48,865 nt of DNA from an uncultured Pelagibacteraceae bacterium (lineage in GTDB: Bacteria; Pseudomonadota; Alphaproteobacteria; Pelagibacterales; Pelagibacteraceae): the NCBI GenBank assembly GCA_902541825.1, contig CACBRY010000004.1, positions 1 to 48,865 on the forward strand. The letters run 5' to 3'. The notes below the pieces were generated by a model, which worked only from the letters and a program-made list of their open reading frames with translations, searched no databases and was not told the DNA's origin. Shown here piece after piece: positions 37,218-45,943 of this stretch. The position numbers and the translations under genes were made by a program. The first letter of the stretch is position 1, and every line of letters starts with the position of its first letter.

Positions 37218-37870
37218 TAAAGCGCAGTTTCTTTTTTAATATACTTATTCAAACATTTATTTAATTCAGACTCACTTTTTGTAAAAAAATGATTTGCTTC
37301 AGAAATAGTTTGAAATTCTACTTTTATTCCTTTTTGTGCGCTAAGTTTATTATCTAAATCTTTAATAAATTCAAAAGGCACTAATTCATCTTTTTTTCCA
37401 TAAATCATTAAACCAGATGATGGACAAGGTGATAAAAAAGAAAAATCATAAACATTTGGTTGTGGTGAAATTGCAATAAATCTATTTATCTCAGGTCTTC
37501 TCATTAATAACTGCATTGCAATTAAAGAACCAAAAGAAAATCCTGATACCCAACATTGTGAATTGTCAAAATTTTCTCTTTCTAACCAATCTAGTGCAGC
37601 TGCAGCATCTGCTAATTCTCCTTGTCCATTATCAAATTCTCCGTCACTTTTACCAACACCTCTAAAGTTTACTCGACATACAGAAAAATCATTCTCCATA
37701 AAAGCATGAAAAGTTTCTACAACAACTTTATTATTCATTGTTCCTCCATATTGAGGATGAGGTTGTAATACTAAAGCGATAGGTGAAGTACTTTTTTTAC
37801 TTTTAAAATATTTTGCTTCGAGTCTTCCCGCAGGACCAGGAATGAATATTTCTAAAATTTTATTATCCAT
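37214..37870 (-). CDS. Alpha/beta hydrolase
   Basis: The 218-residue protein has the alpha/beta-hydrolase fold. GFSFGS (about 118-123) is the nucleophile elbow with Ser, YGKKDELVPFEF offers the acid Asp, and EANHFFTKS the His. It opens with IFIPGPAGRLEAKYF and has QPHPQYGGTMNNKVV (about 37-51), the pattern of the widespread small bacterial hydrolases related to S9/dienelactone-like peptidases. Cytosolic, no signal peptide. The substrate is unknown; homologues beside Fe-S or cell-wall genes have no settled role. It diverges from iscR across 135 bases that carry the IscR-type operator. Confidence 0.8.
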   Translation of the reverse strand: MDNKILEIFIPGPAGRLEAKYFKSKKSTSPIALVLQPHPQYGGTMNNKVVVETFHAFMENDFSVCRVNFRGVGKSDGEFDNGQGELADAAAALDWLERENFDNSQCWVSGFSFGSLIAMQLLMRRPEINRFIAISPQPNVYDFSFLSPCPSSGLMIYGKKDELVPFEFIKDLDNKLSAQKGIKVEFQTISEANHFFTKSESELNKCLNKYIKKETALY

Positions 37871-37952
37871 AATTGATATTGATAATTATTCTCAAAAAAA
37901 AATTACGTTTAACACATGTACGTGACAAAATGTTAGTGTTTTTTTTTGTTAG

Positions 37953-37986
37953 ATACTTGACTATTTTAGTCGGGTTTATATATACC
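37953..37986 (+). promoter_or_regulatory. IscR type 1-like operator over the iscR-suf promoter
   Basis: Bases 37953-37977 match the E. coli IscR type 1 consensus (ATASYYGACTRWWWYAGTCRRSTAT, recalled from memory) at 24 of 25 positions, with GACT and AGTC half-sites at 37959-37962 and 37968-37971. The left arm includes a TTGACT -35 element (37957-37962); TATATA or TATACC around 37979-37986 may be the -10. Cluster-bearing IscR bound here would block RNA polymerase, repressing the operon when Fe-S clusters suffice. Confidence 0.85.
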
Positions 37987-38005
37987 CCTGTAAAATAAAG
38001 GTTTT

Positions 38006-38431
38006 ATGAAATTAACATCTAAAGGCAGATATGCGGTAATGGCTTTAGTGGATCTGGCAAGATTTAATAATATTAACCCGGTATCTCTAAGAGACATTTC
38101 GCTTAGACAAGGTATTTCGCTTGATTACTTAGAGCAAATTTTTTCTAAACTTAGAAAAAAAGAGATTGTTCAAAGTGTTAGAGGAAATCAAGGTGGCTAC
38201 GTTTTAAATAAAAAAGCTAAAGAGATCAAACTTACAAATATTTTTGATGCTGTTGATGAAAAAGTTAAAACTGTTCAATGTAAAAAAGAGTCTAAAAAAG
38301 GGTGTAACGGTAAATCTACAAAATGTTTAACTCATAACTTATGGGATGAACTTGAAAATCATATTAATGATTTTTTTGAAAAAAAGAGTCTAGAAGATCT
38401 TGTTCAAGATAACACCGAGAGAAGAATTTAA
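38006..38431 (+). CDS. iscR: IscR-type Rrf2 regulator of Fe-S assembly
   Basis: The 141-residue repressor has the Rrf2 winged helix: [20 protein letters not shown] (1-20), [19 protein letters not shown] (about 33-51) and [13 protein letters not shown]. Three cysteines (about 92, 101 and 107) in [18 protein letters not shown], followed by LTHNLW, are the [2Fe-2S] ligand pattern of IscR, distinct from RirA or NsrR. It lies one base before sufB and directly behind a type 1-like operator, so negative feedback on its own operon is expected. An AAAGG stretch near 37998-38002 is the ribosome site. Confidence 0.93.
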   Translation: MKLTSKGRYAVMALVDLARFNNINPVSLRDISLRQGISLDYLEQIFSKLRKKEIVQSVRGNQGGYVLNKKAKEIKLTNIFDAVDEKVKTVQCKKESKKGCNGKSTKCLTHNLWDELENHINDFFEKKSLEDLVQDNTERRI

Positions 38432-38432
38432 A

Positions 38433-39875
38433 ATGGATACTAGAGAAAAAGATATAGAAAAGTTAAAAGATTATAAATACGGTTTTACAACTGATATTGA
38501 AAATATAAAAGCTCCAAAAGGCTTAAACGAAGAAGTTATTAAGTTTATTTCTAATATCAAAAAAGAACCGCAATGGATGTTAGACTTTAGATTAAAGGCT
38601 TATGAGCGATTAAAACTTTTAAAAGAGCCTAACTGGCAAAAACCAAAATACCCAAAAATTGATTATCAAGATTTATATTACTATTCAGCACCAAAAAGCA
38701 TGAAGGATAAGCCAAAAAGTTTAGATGAGCTTGATCCAAAACTTTTAGAGACATATAAAAAACTTGGAATTCCATTACAAGAACAAGCAAGATTAAATGG
38801 AATTGCTGTAGATGCTGTATTCGACTCCGTCTCGGTTGCTACTACTTTTAAAGGTGAGCTGACTAAACATGGAATAATTTTTTGTTCAATGTCAGAGGCA
38901 ATTCAAAAACATCCTGATCTTGTTAAAAAATATTTAGGTACAGTTATACCAGTAACAGATCATTTCTTTGCCACACTAAACTCTGCTGTTTTTACAGATG
39001 GATCATTCGTCTATATTCCCGAAGGTGTTAAGTGTCCTATGGAACTATCAACTTATTTCAGAATTAATGCATCAGAGACAGGACAGTTTGAAAGAACGTT
39101 AATTATTGCTGATAAAGGAAGTTACGTGAGTTACCTTGAAGGATGCACTGCTCCCATGAGAGATGAAAATCAATTACACGCAGCAAATGTCGAGTTGATT
39201 GCTTTAGACGATGCAGAAATAAAATATTCAACAGTACAAAATTGGTATCCTGGTGATGAAAATGGCAAAGGAGGAATTTATAACTTTGTAACTAAAAGAG
39301 GATTGTGTAAAGGTAATAATTCTAAGATTTCTTGGACTCAAGTTGAAACAGGTTCAGCTATAACCTGGAAATACCCAAGCTGTATTTTGAAAGGTGATAA
39401 TTCAATTGGTGAGTTTTATTCTATAGCAATTACTAATAATCATCAAAAGGCAGACACTGGAACAAAGATGATTCATTTAGGAAAAAATACTAAAAGTAAA
39501 ATTATTTCAAAAGGAATAAGTGCTGGATTCTCTGATATGACTTATAGAGGTTTAGTAGATATTAATTCAAAAGCTAAAAACTCTAATAACTATACACAAT
39601 GTGACTCTTTATTAATGGGAAATAAATGTGGTGCACATACAGTTCCATATATTAAAAACAAAAATTTTGATTCAAATATTGCACATGAAGCTACGACATC
39701 AAAAATAAGCGAAGATCAATTACATTATTGCCAACAAAGAGGGCTTAATCCTGAGGAGGCTGTGGGATTGATTGTTAATGGTTTTTGTAAGGAAGTATTA
39801 CAACAATTACCAATGGAGTTTGCAGTTGAGGCCCAGAAACTTGTAGGTATTAGCTTAGAGGGGAGTGTTGGTTAA
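38433..39875 (+). CDS. sufB: Fe-S cluster assembly scaffold SufB
   Basis: The 480-residue SufB forms the SufBC2D scaffold on which [Fe-S] clusters are built. Landmarks are KYGFTTDIE (about 15-23), the [28 protein letters not shown] block (about 177-204), [18 protein letters not shown] and the C-terminal [16 protein letters not shown] start at the ATG 38433, one base after the iscR stop and behind a GAGAGAAG sequence, not at an in-frame TTG 11 codons earlier that lies inside iscR. The SufB-length product supports this. Its stop shares one base with sufC. Confidence 0.96.
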   Translation: MDTREKDIEKLKDYKYGFTTDIENIKAPKGLNEEVIKFISNIKKEPQWMLDFRLKAYERLKLLKEPNWQKPKYPKIDYQDLYYYSAPKSMKDKPKSLDELDPKLLETYKKLGIPLQEQARLNGIAVDAVFDSVSVATTFKGELTKHGIIFCSMSEAIQKHPDLVKKYLGTVIPVTDHFFATLNSAVFTDGSFVYIPEGVKCPMELSTYFRINASETGQFERTLIIADKGSYVSYLEGCTAPMRDENQLHAANVELIALDDAEIKYSTVQNWYPGDENGKGGIYNFVTKRGLCKGNNSKISWTQVETGSAITWKYPSCILKGDNSIGEFYSIAITNNHQKADTGTKMIHLGKNTKSKIISKGISAGFSDMTYRGLVDINSKAKNSNNYTQCDSLLMGNKCGAHTVPYIKNKNFDSNIAHEATTSKISEDQLHYCQQRGLNPEEAVGLIVNGFCKEVLQQLPMEFAVEAQKLVGISLEGSVG

Positions 39876-40609
39876 TGCTTAAAATAAGTAATTTAAACGC
39901 AAATGTTGAAAATAAATCAATTTTAAAGGGTTTTTCGTTGAATATAAATCCTGGCGAAGTTCACGCAATTATGGGTCCAAACGGATCAGGAAAAAGCACA
40001 TTATCTAATATTCTCTCAGGAAAAAAAGGTTATCAGGTTTCAGGCGAAATCCTATTTGAAAATAAAAATTTATTTGATCTTGAAACCGAAGAAAGAGCGC
40101 ACAAAGGAATATTTTTGGCTTTCCAGTACCCATTAGAAATTCCAGGTGTTAATACAAATATCTTTTTAAAAACATCTTTAAATGCAATTAGAAAAGCAAG
40201 AGGTGAAAAAGAATTAGATGCAATTGAATTTTTAAAGCTTGTTAAAGAGAAAGCTAAAGAATTAAAATTTGACGAAGAAAAACTAAATAGACAATTAAAT
40301 GTTGGATTTTCAGGTGGAGAAAAAAAGAAAAATGAAATTCTACAAATGTCTATGTTAGCCCCAAAATTATCCATTTTAGATGAGACAGACTCAGGCTTAG
40401 ATATAGATGCACTTAAAATAGTAGCAGATGGAGTTAATACTTTAAGAAATAAGGATAATTCTTTTTTAATAATAACCCATTATCAAAGATTATTAGATTA
40501 CATTAAACCTGATTTTGTTCACGTTTTAATGAATGGAAAGATAATAAGATCTGGTGGTCCAGAATTAGCAATCGAATTAGAAAAAAAAGGATACGAAAGT
40601 TTTAATTAA
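39875..40609 (+). CDS. sufC: Fe-S assembly ATPase SufC
   Basis: The 244-residue ABC-type ATPase drives conformational change in SufB-SufD. Walker A is GPNGSGKST (about 34-42), the Q-loop is AFQYPLEIPGV, the signature is FSGGEKKKNEILQMS and Walker B is LSILDETDSGLDIDALKIVA. The His switch lies in IITHYQRLLDYIKPDFVHVL. Asp-Glu-Thr-Asp-Ser after Walker B is the SufC-specific variation of the usual DEPTSG. It starts in the stop of sufB (TAATG) and abuts sufD. Confidence 0.97.
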   Translation: MLKISNLNANVENKSILKGFSLNINPGEVHAIMGPNGSGKSTLSNILSGKKGYQVSGEILFENKNLFDLETEERAHKGIFLAFQYPLEIPGVNTNIFLKTSLNAIRKARGEKELDAIEFLKLVKEKAKELKFDEEKLNRQLNVGFSGGEKKKNEILQMSMLAPKLSILDETDSGLDIDALKIVADGVNTLRNKDNSFLIITHYQRLLDYIKPDFVHVLMNGKIIRSGGPELAIELEKKGYESFN

Positions 40610-41857
40610 ATGAGCGAGCGATTACAGTCAGACTTTGATAAATTAGTAAAAACTTCAAAATTTTCTAATGAAGAAATTCAATTTAAAAAAAATTTTTTAA
40701 ATAATTTCATAAAAAAGGGTTTTCCAAATAGAAAGCAAGAAGATTGGAAATTTTTAGATATTAGCCAGATCATCAAAAAAAATATTAGCGATTTAAGTTA
40801 TTTCAATGATTATTCACAATCTAATAAAATCGATCCATCAATTTTTATTGATGGATTGGAGCATAATAAAATTATTTTTACAAATGGAAGGATCGAAAAA
40901 ATTGATTTTAACTTCGAAGACCAAAATAAAATTGAAATAATTGATAAAACTAAAAAAGATATATCATTTGATTATGAAAATTCATTAATTGATTTGAACA
41001 GCGCATTTACCGACAAAGTTTTTAAAATTTTAATTAAAAAAAATTATTCTCTAAAAAAACCTTTGATAATTTATCATTCAACAAATGATAAAATAAAGTC
41101 AACTAATATCAATTTGAGATTAGATTTTGAATTAGGTGAAAATAGTTGTTTAAAGCTTATTGATTATTTTGCTAATAACACAGCGAAAAACTTTATAAAT
41201 ATTTTTTACAACTTTAATTTAGAAAAAGACTCAATTCTTAAAAACTATAAAATTGATAAATTTATTAATAATAATTTAAAATACTCTTTTAACAATATTG
41301 AACAGGATAATAACAGTGTCTCAGAAACATTTATATTATCTGCTGGTTCAGATTATTTTAAAAATGAGATTAATTGTAATTTAAATGGTGAGTATTCATC
41401 AGCATTTATTAATGGTATTTTTTCCTTAAAGGAAAATCAACAACACGAAATTAGAACTACAATCAATCATTTAGTGGAAAACACAAAAAGTTATCAGCTT
41501 ATAAAAAGTGTTCTTGGAAAAAATTCAAAATCTGCATATCAAGGAAGAATATTTGTAAATTCAAAAGCTCAAAAAACTGATGGATATCAATTGAGTAAAG
41601 CAATACTGCTCGATGAAACATCAGAGTTTAATGCAAAACCAGAATTAGAAATTTATGCTGATGACGTAAAATGTTCTCACGGATCAGCATCTGGTAGCTT
41701 AAATGAAAATTCAATTTTTTACTTAATGTCTCGTGGTTTGAATTATCAACAGTCAAAAGAACTTCTAATTAATGGGTTTTTAATGGATGTTGTTGAAAAG
41801 ATTACAGACGTAGAAATAAAAAACTTAATTACAAATATTATTGGATTAAAACAATGA
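40610..41857 (+). CDS. sufD: Fe-S cluster assembly protein SufD
   Basis: The 415-residue SufD pairs with SufB through its right-handed beta-helix core. The N-terminus holds GFPNRKQEDWKFLDISQI (about 37-54), and the C-terminal third carries AYQGRIFVNSKAQKTDGYQLS, EFNAKPELEIYADDVKCSHGSA (about 338-359) and FYLMSRGLNYQQSKELLINGF, standard SufB/D motifs with the conserved His. Its middle is much more divergent and Asn/Lys-rich. It overlaps sufS by 4 bases (ATGA). Confidence 0.94.
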   Translation: MSERLQSDFDKLVKTSKFSNEEIQFKKNFLNNFIKKGFPNRKQEDWKFLDISQIIKKNISDLSYFNDYSQSNKIDPSIFIDGLEHNKIIFTNGRIEKIDFNFEDQNKIEIIDKTKKDISFDYENSLIDLNSAFTDKVFKILIKKNYSLKKPLIIYHSTNDKIKSTNINLRLDFELGENSCLKLIDYFANNTAKNFINIFYNFNLEKDSILKNYKIDKFINNNLKYSFNNIEQDNNSVSETFILSAGSDYFKNEINCNLNGEYSSAFINGIFSLKENQQHEIRTTINHLVENTKSYQLIKSVLGKNSKSAYQGRIFVNSKAQKTDGYQLSKAILLDETSEFNAKPELEIYADDVKCSHGSASGSLNENSIFYLMSRGLNYQQSKELLINGFLMDVVEKITDVEIKNLITNIIGLKQ

Positions 41858-43074
41858 ACATAAATAACATTAGAAAAGAGTTTCCAATTTTTGATGAAAA
41901 AATTCAGAACAATGATTTAGTTTACCTAGATAGCGCTAATTCATCTCAAAAACCTAAGGTAGTTTTAGATAGGATAAATGATTTTTACTCTAAACAGTTT
42001 TCAAATGTAGGCAGAAGCATACATTATTTAGCTGTTGCAGCTACTAATTTGTATGAAAATACAAGAACTTCTGTCCAAAAATATATAAATGCAAAAGATA
42101 AAAATGAAATTGTATTTACTAAAGGTGCTACAGAAGCTTTAAATTTGGTCGCTAACACTTTAGGTCAAGCTATCTTGGAGCCAAATGATGAAATTTTAAT
42201 TACAGAACTAGAACATCACTCAAATTATGTTCCATGGCATTTTTTAAGAAAATCCAAAAATATAAAAATAAAGTTTGCAGAGATAAATGAAGACGGAGAT
42301 ATTCCGATTGAGAATATAGAAAAAGAAATTACAGATAAAACTAAAGTAATAGCAATAACTCATTTATCCAATGTCACTGGTGCAGTTTTACCAATCAAAG
42401 AGATAACCCAATTAGCACATTCAAAGGGCATAGTTGTTGTAGTAGATGGATGTCAGGGAGGACCACATTTAAAATTAGATATGCAAGACCTCGATTGTGA
42501 TTTTTATGCAATATCATGTCATAAAATGTATGGCCCGACTGGACTTGGAGTTTTGTATGGAAAAAGGAAATGGTTAGAGCAACTTCCACCATATCAAGGA
42601 GGTGGGGGAATGATAAATGAAGTTAAAAAAGATAGAATTTCTTATGGAGAACTTCCTAACAAGTATGAAGCTGGAACAATGGCTACAGCTCAAGTCATCG
42701 CGTTTGATCAATCAATAAAATTTTTAGAAAGTATTGGAATTGAAAATATAATTCAACATGAGAAAGAATTAATAGAATACGGCCAAGAAATTTTAAAAAA
42801 GAATAATTCTGTGAAACTAATTGGAAATCCAAAAGAGCGAGGTGGAGTTCTATCTTTTACGGTAGAAGGAGTTCATCCACATGACATTGCAACTATTCTG
42901 GATGAAACTGGAGTTGCTATAAGAGCGGGTCATCATTGTTGTCAAATACTTCATGACAAATTAGGTATACCTGCAAGTGCGCGAGCATCATTAGGAGTTT
43001 ATAACACTAAAGATGATTTAGATAAGTTAAATGAGGGTATTAATAATTGTAAAAAAATTTTTGATTTAAAATGA
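41854..43074 (+). CDS. sufS: Cysteine desulfurase SufS
   Basis: The 406-residue PLP enzyme of the group II desulfurases removes sulfur from Cys as a persulfide. YLDSANSSQKP (about 24-34; usually YLDNAATSQKP), ITELEHHSNYVPWH (about 117-130), VDGCQGGPHLKLD, the PLP-Lys in AISCHKMYGPTGLGVLYG, and the catalytic Cys in AIRAGHHCCQILHDKLG (about 360-376) are present. The usual Asn-Ala-Ala-Thr N-terminal segment is altered to Ser-Ala-Asn-Ser. The acceptor encoded next is SufU rather than SufE. Confidence 0.95.
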   Translation: MNINNIRKEFPIFDEKIQNNDLVYLDSANSSQKPKVVLDRINDFYSKQFSNVGRSIHYLAVAATNLYENTRTSVQKYINAKDKNEIVFTKGATEALNLVANTLGQAILEPNDEILITELEHHSNYVPWHFLRKSKNIKIKFAEINEDGDIPIENIEKEITDKTKVIAITHLSNVTGAVLPIKEITQLAHSKGIVVVVDGCQGGPHLKLDMQDLDCDFYAISCHKMYGPTGLGVLYGKRKWLEQLPPYQGGGGMINEVKKDRISYGELPNKYEAGTMATAQVIAFDQSIKFLESIGIENIIQHEKELIEYGQEILKKNNSVKLIGNPKERGGVLSFTVEGVHPHDIATILDETGVAIRAGHHCCQILHDKLGIPASARASLGVYNTKDDLDKLNEGINNCKKIFDLK

Positions 43075-43535
43075 ACTTAAAAGAATTATATCAAGAAATA
43101 ATTTTAGAGCATGGAAAGAACCCTCGAAATTTGGGTAAAACAGAAAATTTTAACAAGGATGCAAAAGGCAATAATCCATTATGTGGAGATAATGTACATG
43201 TATATCTTAAATTAAATGAACAAAGAAAAGTAGAGGATATTTCTTTTGAGGGAAGTGGATGTGCAATATCAATGGCATCAGCATCAATAATGACTGATTT
43301 GATTAAAGGCAAAAGTGATAATGAAGCTAAAGAAATAATTGAGGATTTTTTAGGAATGATTAAAGAAAATCCTGAACTTAAAAATAATATTTTAAAAGAG
43401 GATGATAAAACGAAATTGATGTGTTTATCAGGTGTTAAGCAATATCCAATGAGAGTTAAATGCGCTACCTTATCATGGCACACTTTGGTATCTGCAATGG
43501 AAAATGATGGGAAAGAAATAACCACAGAAAATTAA
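43071..43535 (+). CDS. sufU: SufU-type Fe-S assembly sulfur carrier
   Basis: The 154-residue NifU-N-domain protein has the SufU pattern: NPLCGDNVHVY (about 35-45), SGCAISMASASIM (about 63-75) and an approximately 20-residue insert before LSGVKQYPMRVKCATLSWHTL (about 123-143). The three Cys and the Asp after the first of them are the SufU metal-binding set. IscU lacks the insert and has LPPVK, so SufU is preferred. In Firmicutes SufU takes the persulfide from SufS, in exchange with Zn; the same is expected here. Its start overlaps the sufS stop (ATGA). Confidence 0.9.
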   Translation: MNLKELYQEIILEHGKNPRNLGKTENFNKDAKGNNPLCGDNVHVYLKLNEQRKVEDISFEGSGCAISMASASIMTDLIKGKSDNEAKEIIEDFLGMIKENPELKNNILKEDDKTKLMCLSGVKQYPMRVKCATLSWHTLVSAMENDGKEITTEN

Positions 43536-43537
43536 TT

Positions 43538-43834
43538 ATGGATGTAAAAAACAAAATAATTGAGGAAATTAGAAAAATTTATGATCCTGAATTACCAGTG
43601 AACATATATGAACTTGGTTTAATTTATGATATACAGGTAAACGGTCGTAAGGCTGAAATTAAGATGACATTAACTACACCGAATTGTCCAGTTGCAGAAA
43701 GTTTACCAAAAGAGGTAAAAGAGGGTGCAATGCAAGTAGAGGGAATAGATGATGTAAATCTTGAATTGGTTTGGGATCCTCCTTGGAATAAAGATATGAT
43801 GTCAGATGCAGCGAAATTGGAGTTAAACTTATAA
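43538..43834 (+). CDS. sufT: SufT / MIP18-family Fe-S maturation protein
   Basis: The 98-residue DUF59 protein contains KIYDPELPVNIYELGLIYDI (about 13-32), a TTPNCP motif with the single conserved Cys (about 48) and a WDPPWNKDMMSDAAKLEL end (about 80-97). Members help deliver clusters to targets under high demand. It is a standard late member of alphaproteobacterial suf operons and its stop shares one base with the sufA start. Confidence 0.92.
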   Translation: MDVKNKIIEEIRKIYDPELPVNIYELGLIYDIQVNGRKAEIKMTLTTPNCPVAESLPKEVKEGAMQVEGIDDVNLELVWDPPWNKDMMSDAAKLELNL

Positions 43835-44166
43835 TGAACCCTATTATTAAATTAAGTGATAATGCAGCTTTAAGAATTAAAGAAATAATGTCTAACGCTG
43901 AAAAAAATGCGATAGGTGTAAGAGTTTCTGTAAAATCAGGTGGTTGTGCAGGCATGTCATACGTAATGGAATATTCAAAAGAGGTAAATCCTAATGATGA
44001 GTTGATCGAGGATAAAGGTGTAAAAGTTTATATTGATTCGGCGGCAGTTATGTATCTTTTGGGCACTGAGATGGATTATAAAAAGGAGGATTTTTCATCA
44101 TCATTTGTATTCAATAATCCCAATGAAACCGAGCGTTGTGGCTGCGGTGAGTCTTTTAAAGTATAA
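43834..44166 (+). CDS. sufA: A-type Fe-S carrier SufA/IscA
   Basis: The 110-residue HesB/IscA-family protein passes clusters to apo-proteins. VRVSVKSGGCAGMSYVMEY (about 30-48) carries the first Cys, and ERCGCGESF (about 100-108) near the C-terminus the other two. Length and motif spacing are standard. It closes the suf operon; 56 bases later begins the small ORF at 44223. SufA rather than ErpA is assigned from context. Confidence 0.92.
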   Translation: MNPIIKLSDNAALRIKEIMSNAEKNAIGVRVSVKSGGCAGMSYVMEYSKEVNPNDELIEDKGVKVYIDSAAVMYLLGTEMDYKKEDFSSSFVFNNPNETERCGCGESFKV

Positions 44167-44188
44167 TCCCATTTTGAACATACCAGAG

Positions 44189-44216
44189 TTGCAATAAACG
44201 CATAGATTCATAATAT
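44189..44216 (+). promoter_or_regulatory. Candidate leaderless promoter before the 56-residue ORF
   Basis: TTGCAA (44189-44194), a 16-base spacer and TAATAT (44211-44216) match the sigma-70 consensus at 4 of 6 positions in each hexamer. The expected start of transcription (6-7 bases past the -10) falls at the ATG 44223, so the mRNA may lack a leader. No Shine-Dalgarno precedes that ATG, which fits. Confidence 0.45.
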
Positions 44217-44222
44217 CTCTTT

Positions 44223-44393
44223 ATGAACGTTTTTGAAATCAGAAATTTGCAAAACAGCGAGGACAGAAAAAAAAAGAGAAAAACTTTTTTAAGATCTCTC
44301 ATAAAGTCTGTTGATACTGGAGCAAATGGAACGCTTGATTACATTGTTAAAAAAGGTTCTGGCAAAAACAAAATTGCTAAAACCAGACAATAA
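44223..44393 (+). CDS. Small basic protein of unknown function
   Basis: An ATG opens a 56-codon frame between sufA and glnA that fills the gap exactly, ending 2 bases before the glnA stop. The product is basic, with a KKKRKT cluster at residues 16-21, then a plausible amphipathic stretch (FLRSLIKSVDTGANGTLDY, 22-40) and a Lys-rich end. I recognise no family. Support is modest: the frame uses the gap tightly, with promoter-like hexamers spaced for leaderless initiation. It could bind nucleic acid, or be chance. Confidence 0.5.
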   Translation: MNVFEIRNLQNSEDRKKKRKTFLRSLIKSVDTGANGTLDYIVKKGSGKNKIAKTRQ

Positions 44394-44395
44394 AA

Positions 44396-45802
44396 TTAAC
44401 AACTGTAATACATCTCAAACTCTATCGGATGAGGTGTGTGTTCAAAATTGTGTATTTCTTCAAACTTCAATGCAATATAAGCATCTATTTGATCATCAGT
44501 AAATACATTACCTTGTTTTAAGAAATCTCTGTCTTTATCAAGACTTTCCATTGCTTCTCTTAAAGATCCACAAACAGTTGGAATTTTCTTAACTTCATCT
44601 TCTGATAAAGCATAAAGATCTTTATCAAATGATTTACCTGGATCAATTTTATTCTTAATTCCATCTAAACCAGCCATTAACATTGCAGAGAAAGTTAAGT
44701 ATGGATTACCAGCAGCATCACCAAATCTAATTTCACATCTAGCTGCTTTTTTACTTAAAGTGATAGGAATTCTACAAGATGCTGATCTGTTTCTAGCTGA
44801 ATAAGCTAATAAAACTGGAGCTTCAAATCCTGGAATTAGTCTTTTGTAACTGTTCGTCGTAGCATTTGAAAAAGCATTTATTGCTTTTGCATGTTTTAAA
44901 ATTCCTCCTATGTAGTGTAAAGCTGTATCAGATAAACCCGCATATTTATCACCTGAAAATAACGCAGTATCACCTTTCCAAATCGATTGGTGAACGTGCA
45001 TACCTGAACCATTATCACCTTTAACAGGTTTAGGCATGAAAGTAGCTGTCTTACCAAATGAGTTAGAAACCATGTGAACAGCATATTTATAAAGCTGTAA
45101 GTTATCCGCTTGATCCACAAGAGTTCCAAAATACATTCCAAGCTCGTGTTGGCTAGGTGCAACTTCATGGTGGTGTTTTTCAACCTTAATTCCCATTTCT
45201 TTCATAGCTTTTAGATATTCACTTCTCATATCTTGTTCACTATCCACAGGTGGAACCGGGAAATAACCACCTTTAATTCCTGGTCTGTGACCCATGTTAC
45301 CATTTTCGTATTCTCTTCCTGAATTGTAAGGACCTTCCTTACTATCTATTTTAAATCCGGTTTCATTCATGTCATTTTTGAATCTTACATCATCAAAAAC
45401 AAAAAATTCAGCTTCAGGCCCAAAAAATGCTTTATCTCCAATTCCTGAACTTTTTAAGTAAGCCTCAGCTTTTTTAGCTGTCCCTCTAGGATCTCTTTCA
45501 TAAGGATCCTTTTTAATTGCATCTAAAACATCGCAAAAAAGATTTAATGTATTATGAGATGTGAATGGATCTACGATCGCTCTAGAATTATCTGGCTTAA
45601 GGATCATGTCAGACTCATTAATAGCTTTCCAGCCAGCTATAGAGGAACCGTCAAAAAAAATTCCTTCGTTCAACATATCTTCATCCACCATTTTGGCATC
45701 CATGGTTACATGTTGTAGTTTACCTCTAGGATCAGTAAATCTTAGATCTACGTATTCAATATCTTTATCTTTAATAGTCTTTAATACATCACTTGAACTC
45801 AT
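44396..45802 (-). CDS. glnA: Glutamine synthetase type I
   Basis: The 468-residue enzyme makes glutamine from glutamate, ammonia and ATP, the key step of nitrogen assimilation. [18 protein letters not shown] (about 49-66), [12 protein letters not shown] (about 130-141), [15 protein letters not shown], and [14 protein letters not shown] are the ATP- and metal-binding signatures. [11 protein letters not shown] (about 395-405) has the Tyr that adenylyltransferase modifies in GSI-beta enzymes, so adenylylation is likely. A strong AAGGAGAG lies just before the ATG. glnB, often adjacent in Alphaproteobacteria, is not next to it. The leader contains the inverted repeat at 45877-45908. Confidence 0.97.
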   Translation of the reverse strand: MSSSDVLKTIKDKDIEYVDLRFTDPRGKLQHVTMDAKMVDEDMLNEGIFFDGSSIAGWKAINESDMILKPDNSRAIVDPFTSHNTLNLFCDVLDAIKKDPYERDPRGTAKKAEAYLKSSGIGDKAFFGPEAEFFVFDDVRFKNDMNETGFKIDSKEGPYNSGREYENGNMGHRPGIKGGYFPVPPVDSEQDMRSEYLKAMKEMGIKVEKHHHEVAPSQHELGMYFGTLVDQADNLQLYKYAVHMVSNSFGKTATFMPKPVKGDNGSGMHVHQSIWKGDTALFSGDKYAGLSDTALHYIGGILKHAKAINAFSNATTNSYKRLIPGFEAPVLLAYSARNRSASCRIPITLSKKAARCEIRFGDAAGNPYLTFSAMLMAGLDGIKNKIDPGKSFDKDLYALSEDEVKKIPTVCGSLREAMESLDKDRDFLKQGNVFTDDQIDAYIALKFEEIHNFEHTPHPIEFEMYYSC

Positions 45803-45876
45803 AATCTCTCCTTTATAATACTGGGCGTTGTAATAACAAAAAAAGACTGATAGATAATGCTCTTTTAATTGATATC

Positions 45877-45908
45877 ACCTATGCATTTTTTACATAAGTT
45901 TAATAGGT
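45877..45908. promoter_or_regulatory. Inverted repeat between glnA and the YbaK-like gene
   Basis: ACCTAT (45877-45882) and ATAGGT (45903-45908) form a 6-bp inverted repeat with a 20-base spacer in the 141-base divergent region, about 75-105 bases before glnA. It may bind a nitrogen regulator, or fold as a weak hairpin. I see no clear sigma-54 (TGGC-N8-TTGC-type) element. Confidence 0.3.
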
Positions 45909-45943
45909 AATGTGCAAATTGACTAACAATTAAAAGTTGAATA

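Noticed and set aside
40033-40374. 113-codon open frame antisense to sufC
   Set aside because: Shadow of the Walker/signature region of SufC; Phe/Ser runs mirror the sense Lys/Glu codons.
43091-43525. 144-codon open frame antisense to sufU
   Set aside because: It lies wholly within a strongly conserved gene and its composition (Ser/Leu/Ile-rich) is that of an AT-rich shadow frame; no ribosome site or family match.
44167-44222. tRNA or structured RNA between sufA and the small ORF
   Set aside because: No cloverleaf, T-loop (GTTCRANNC) or stable stem could be drawn in these 56 bases.
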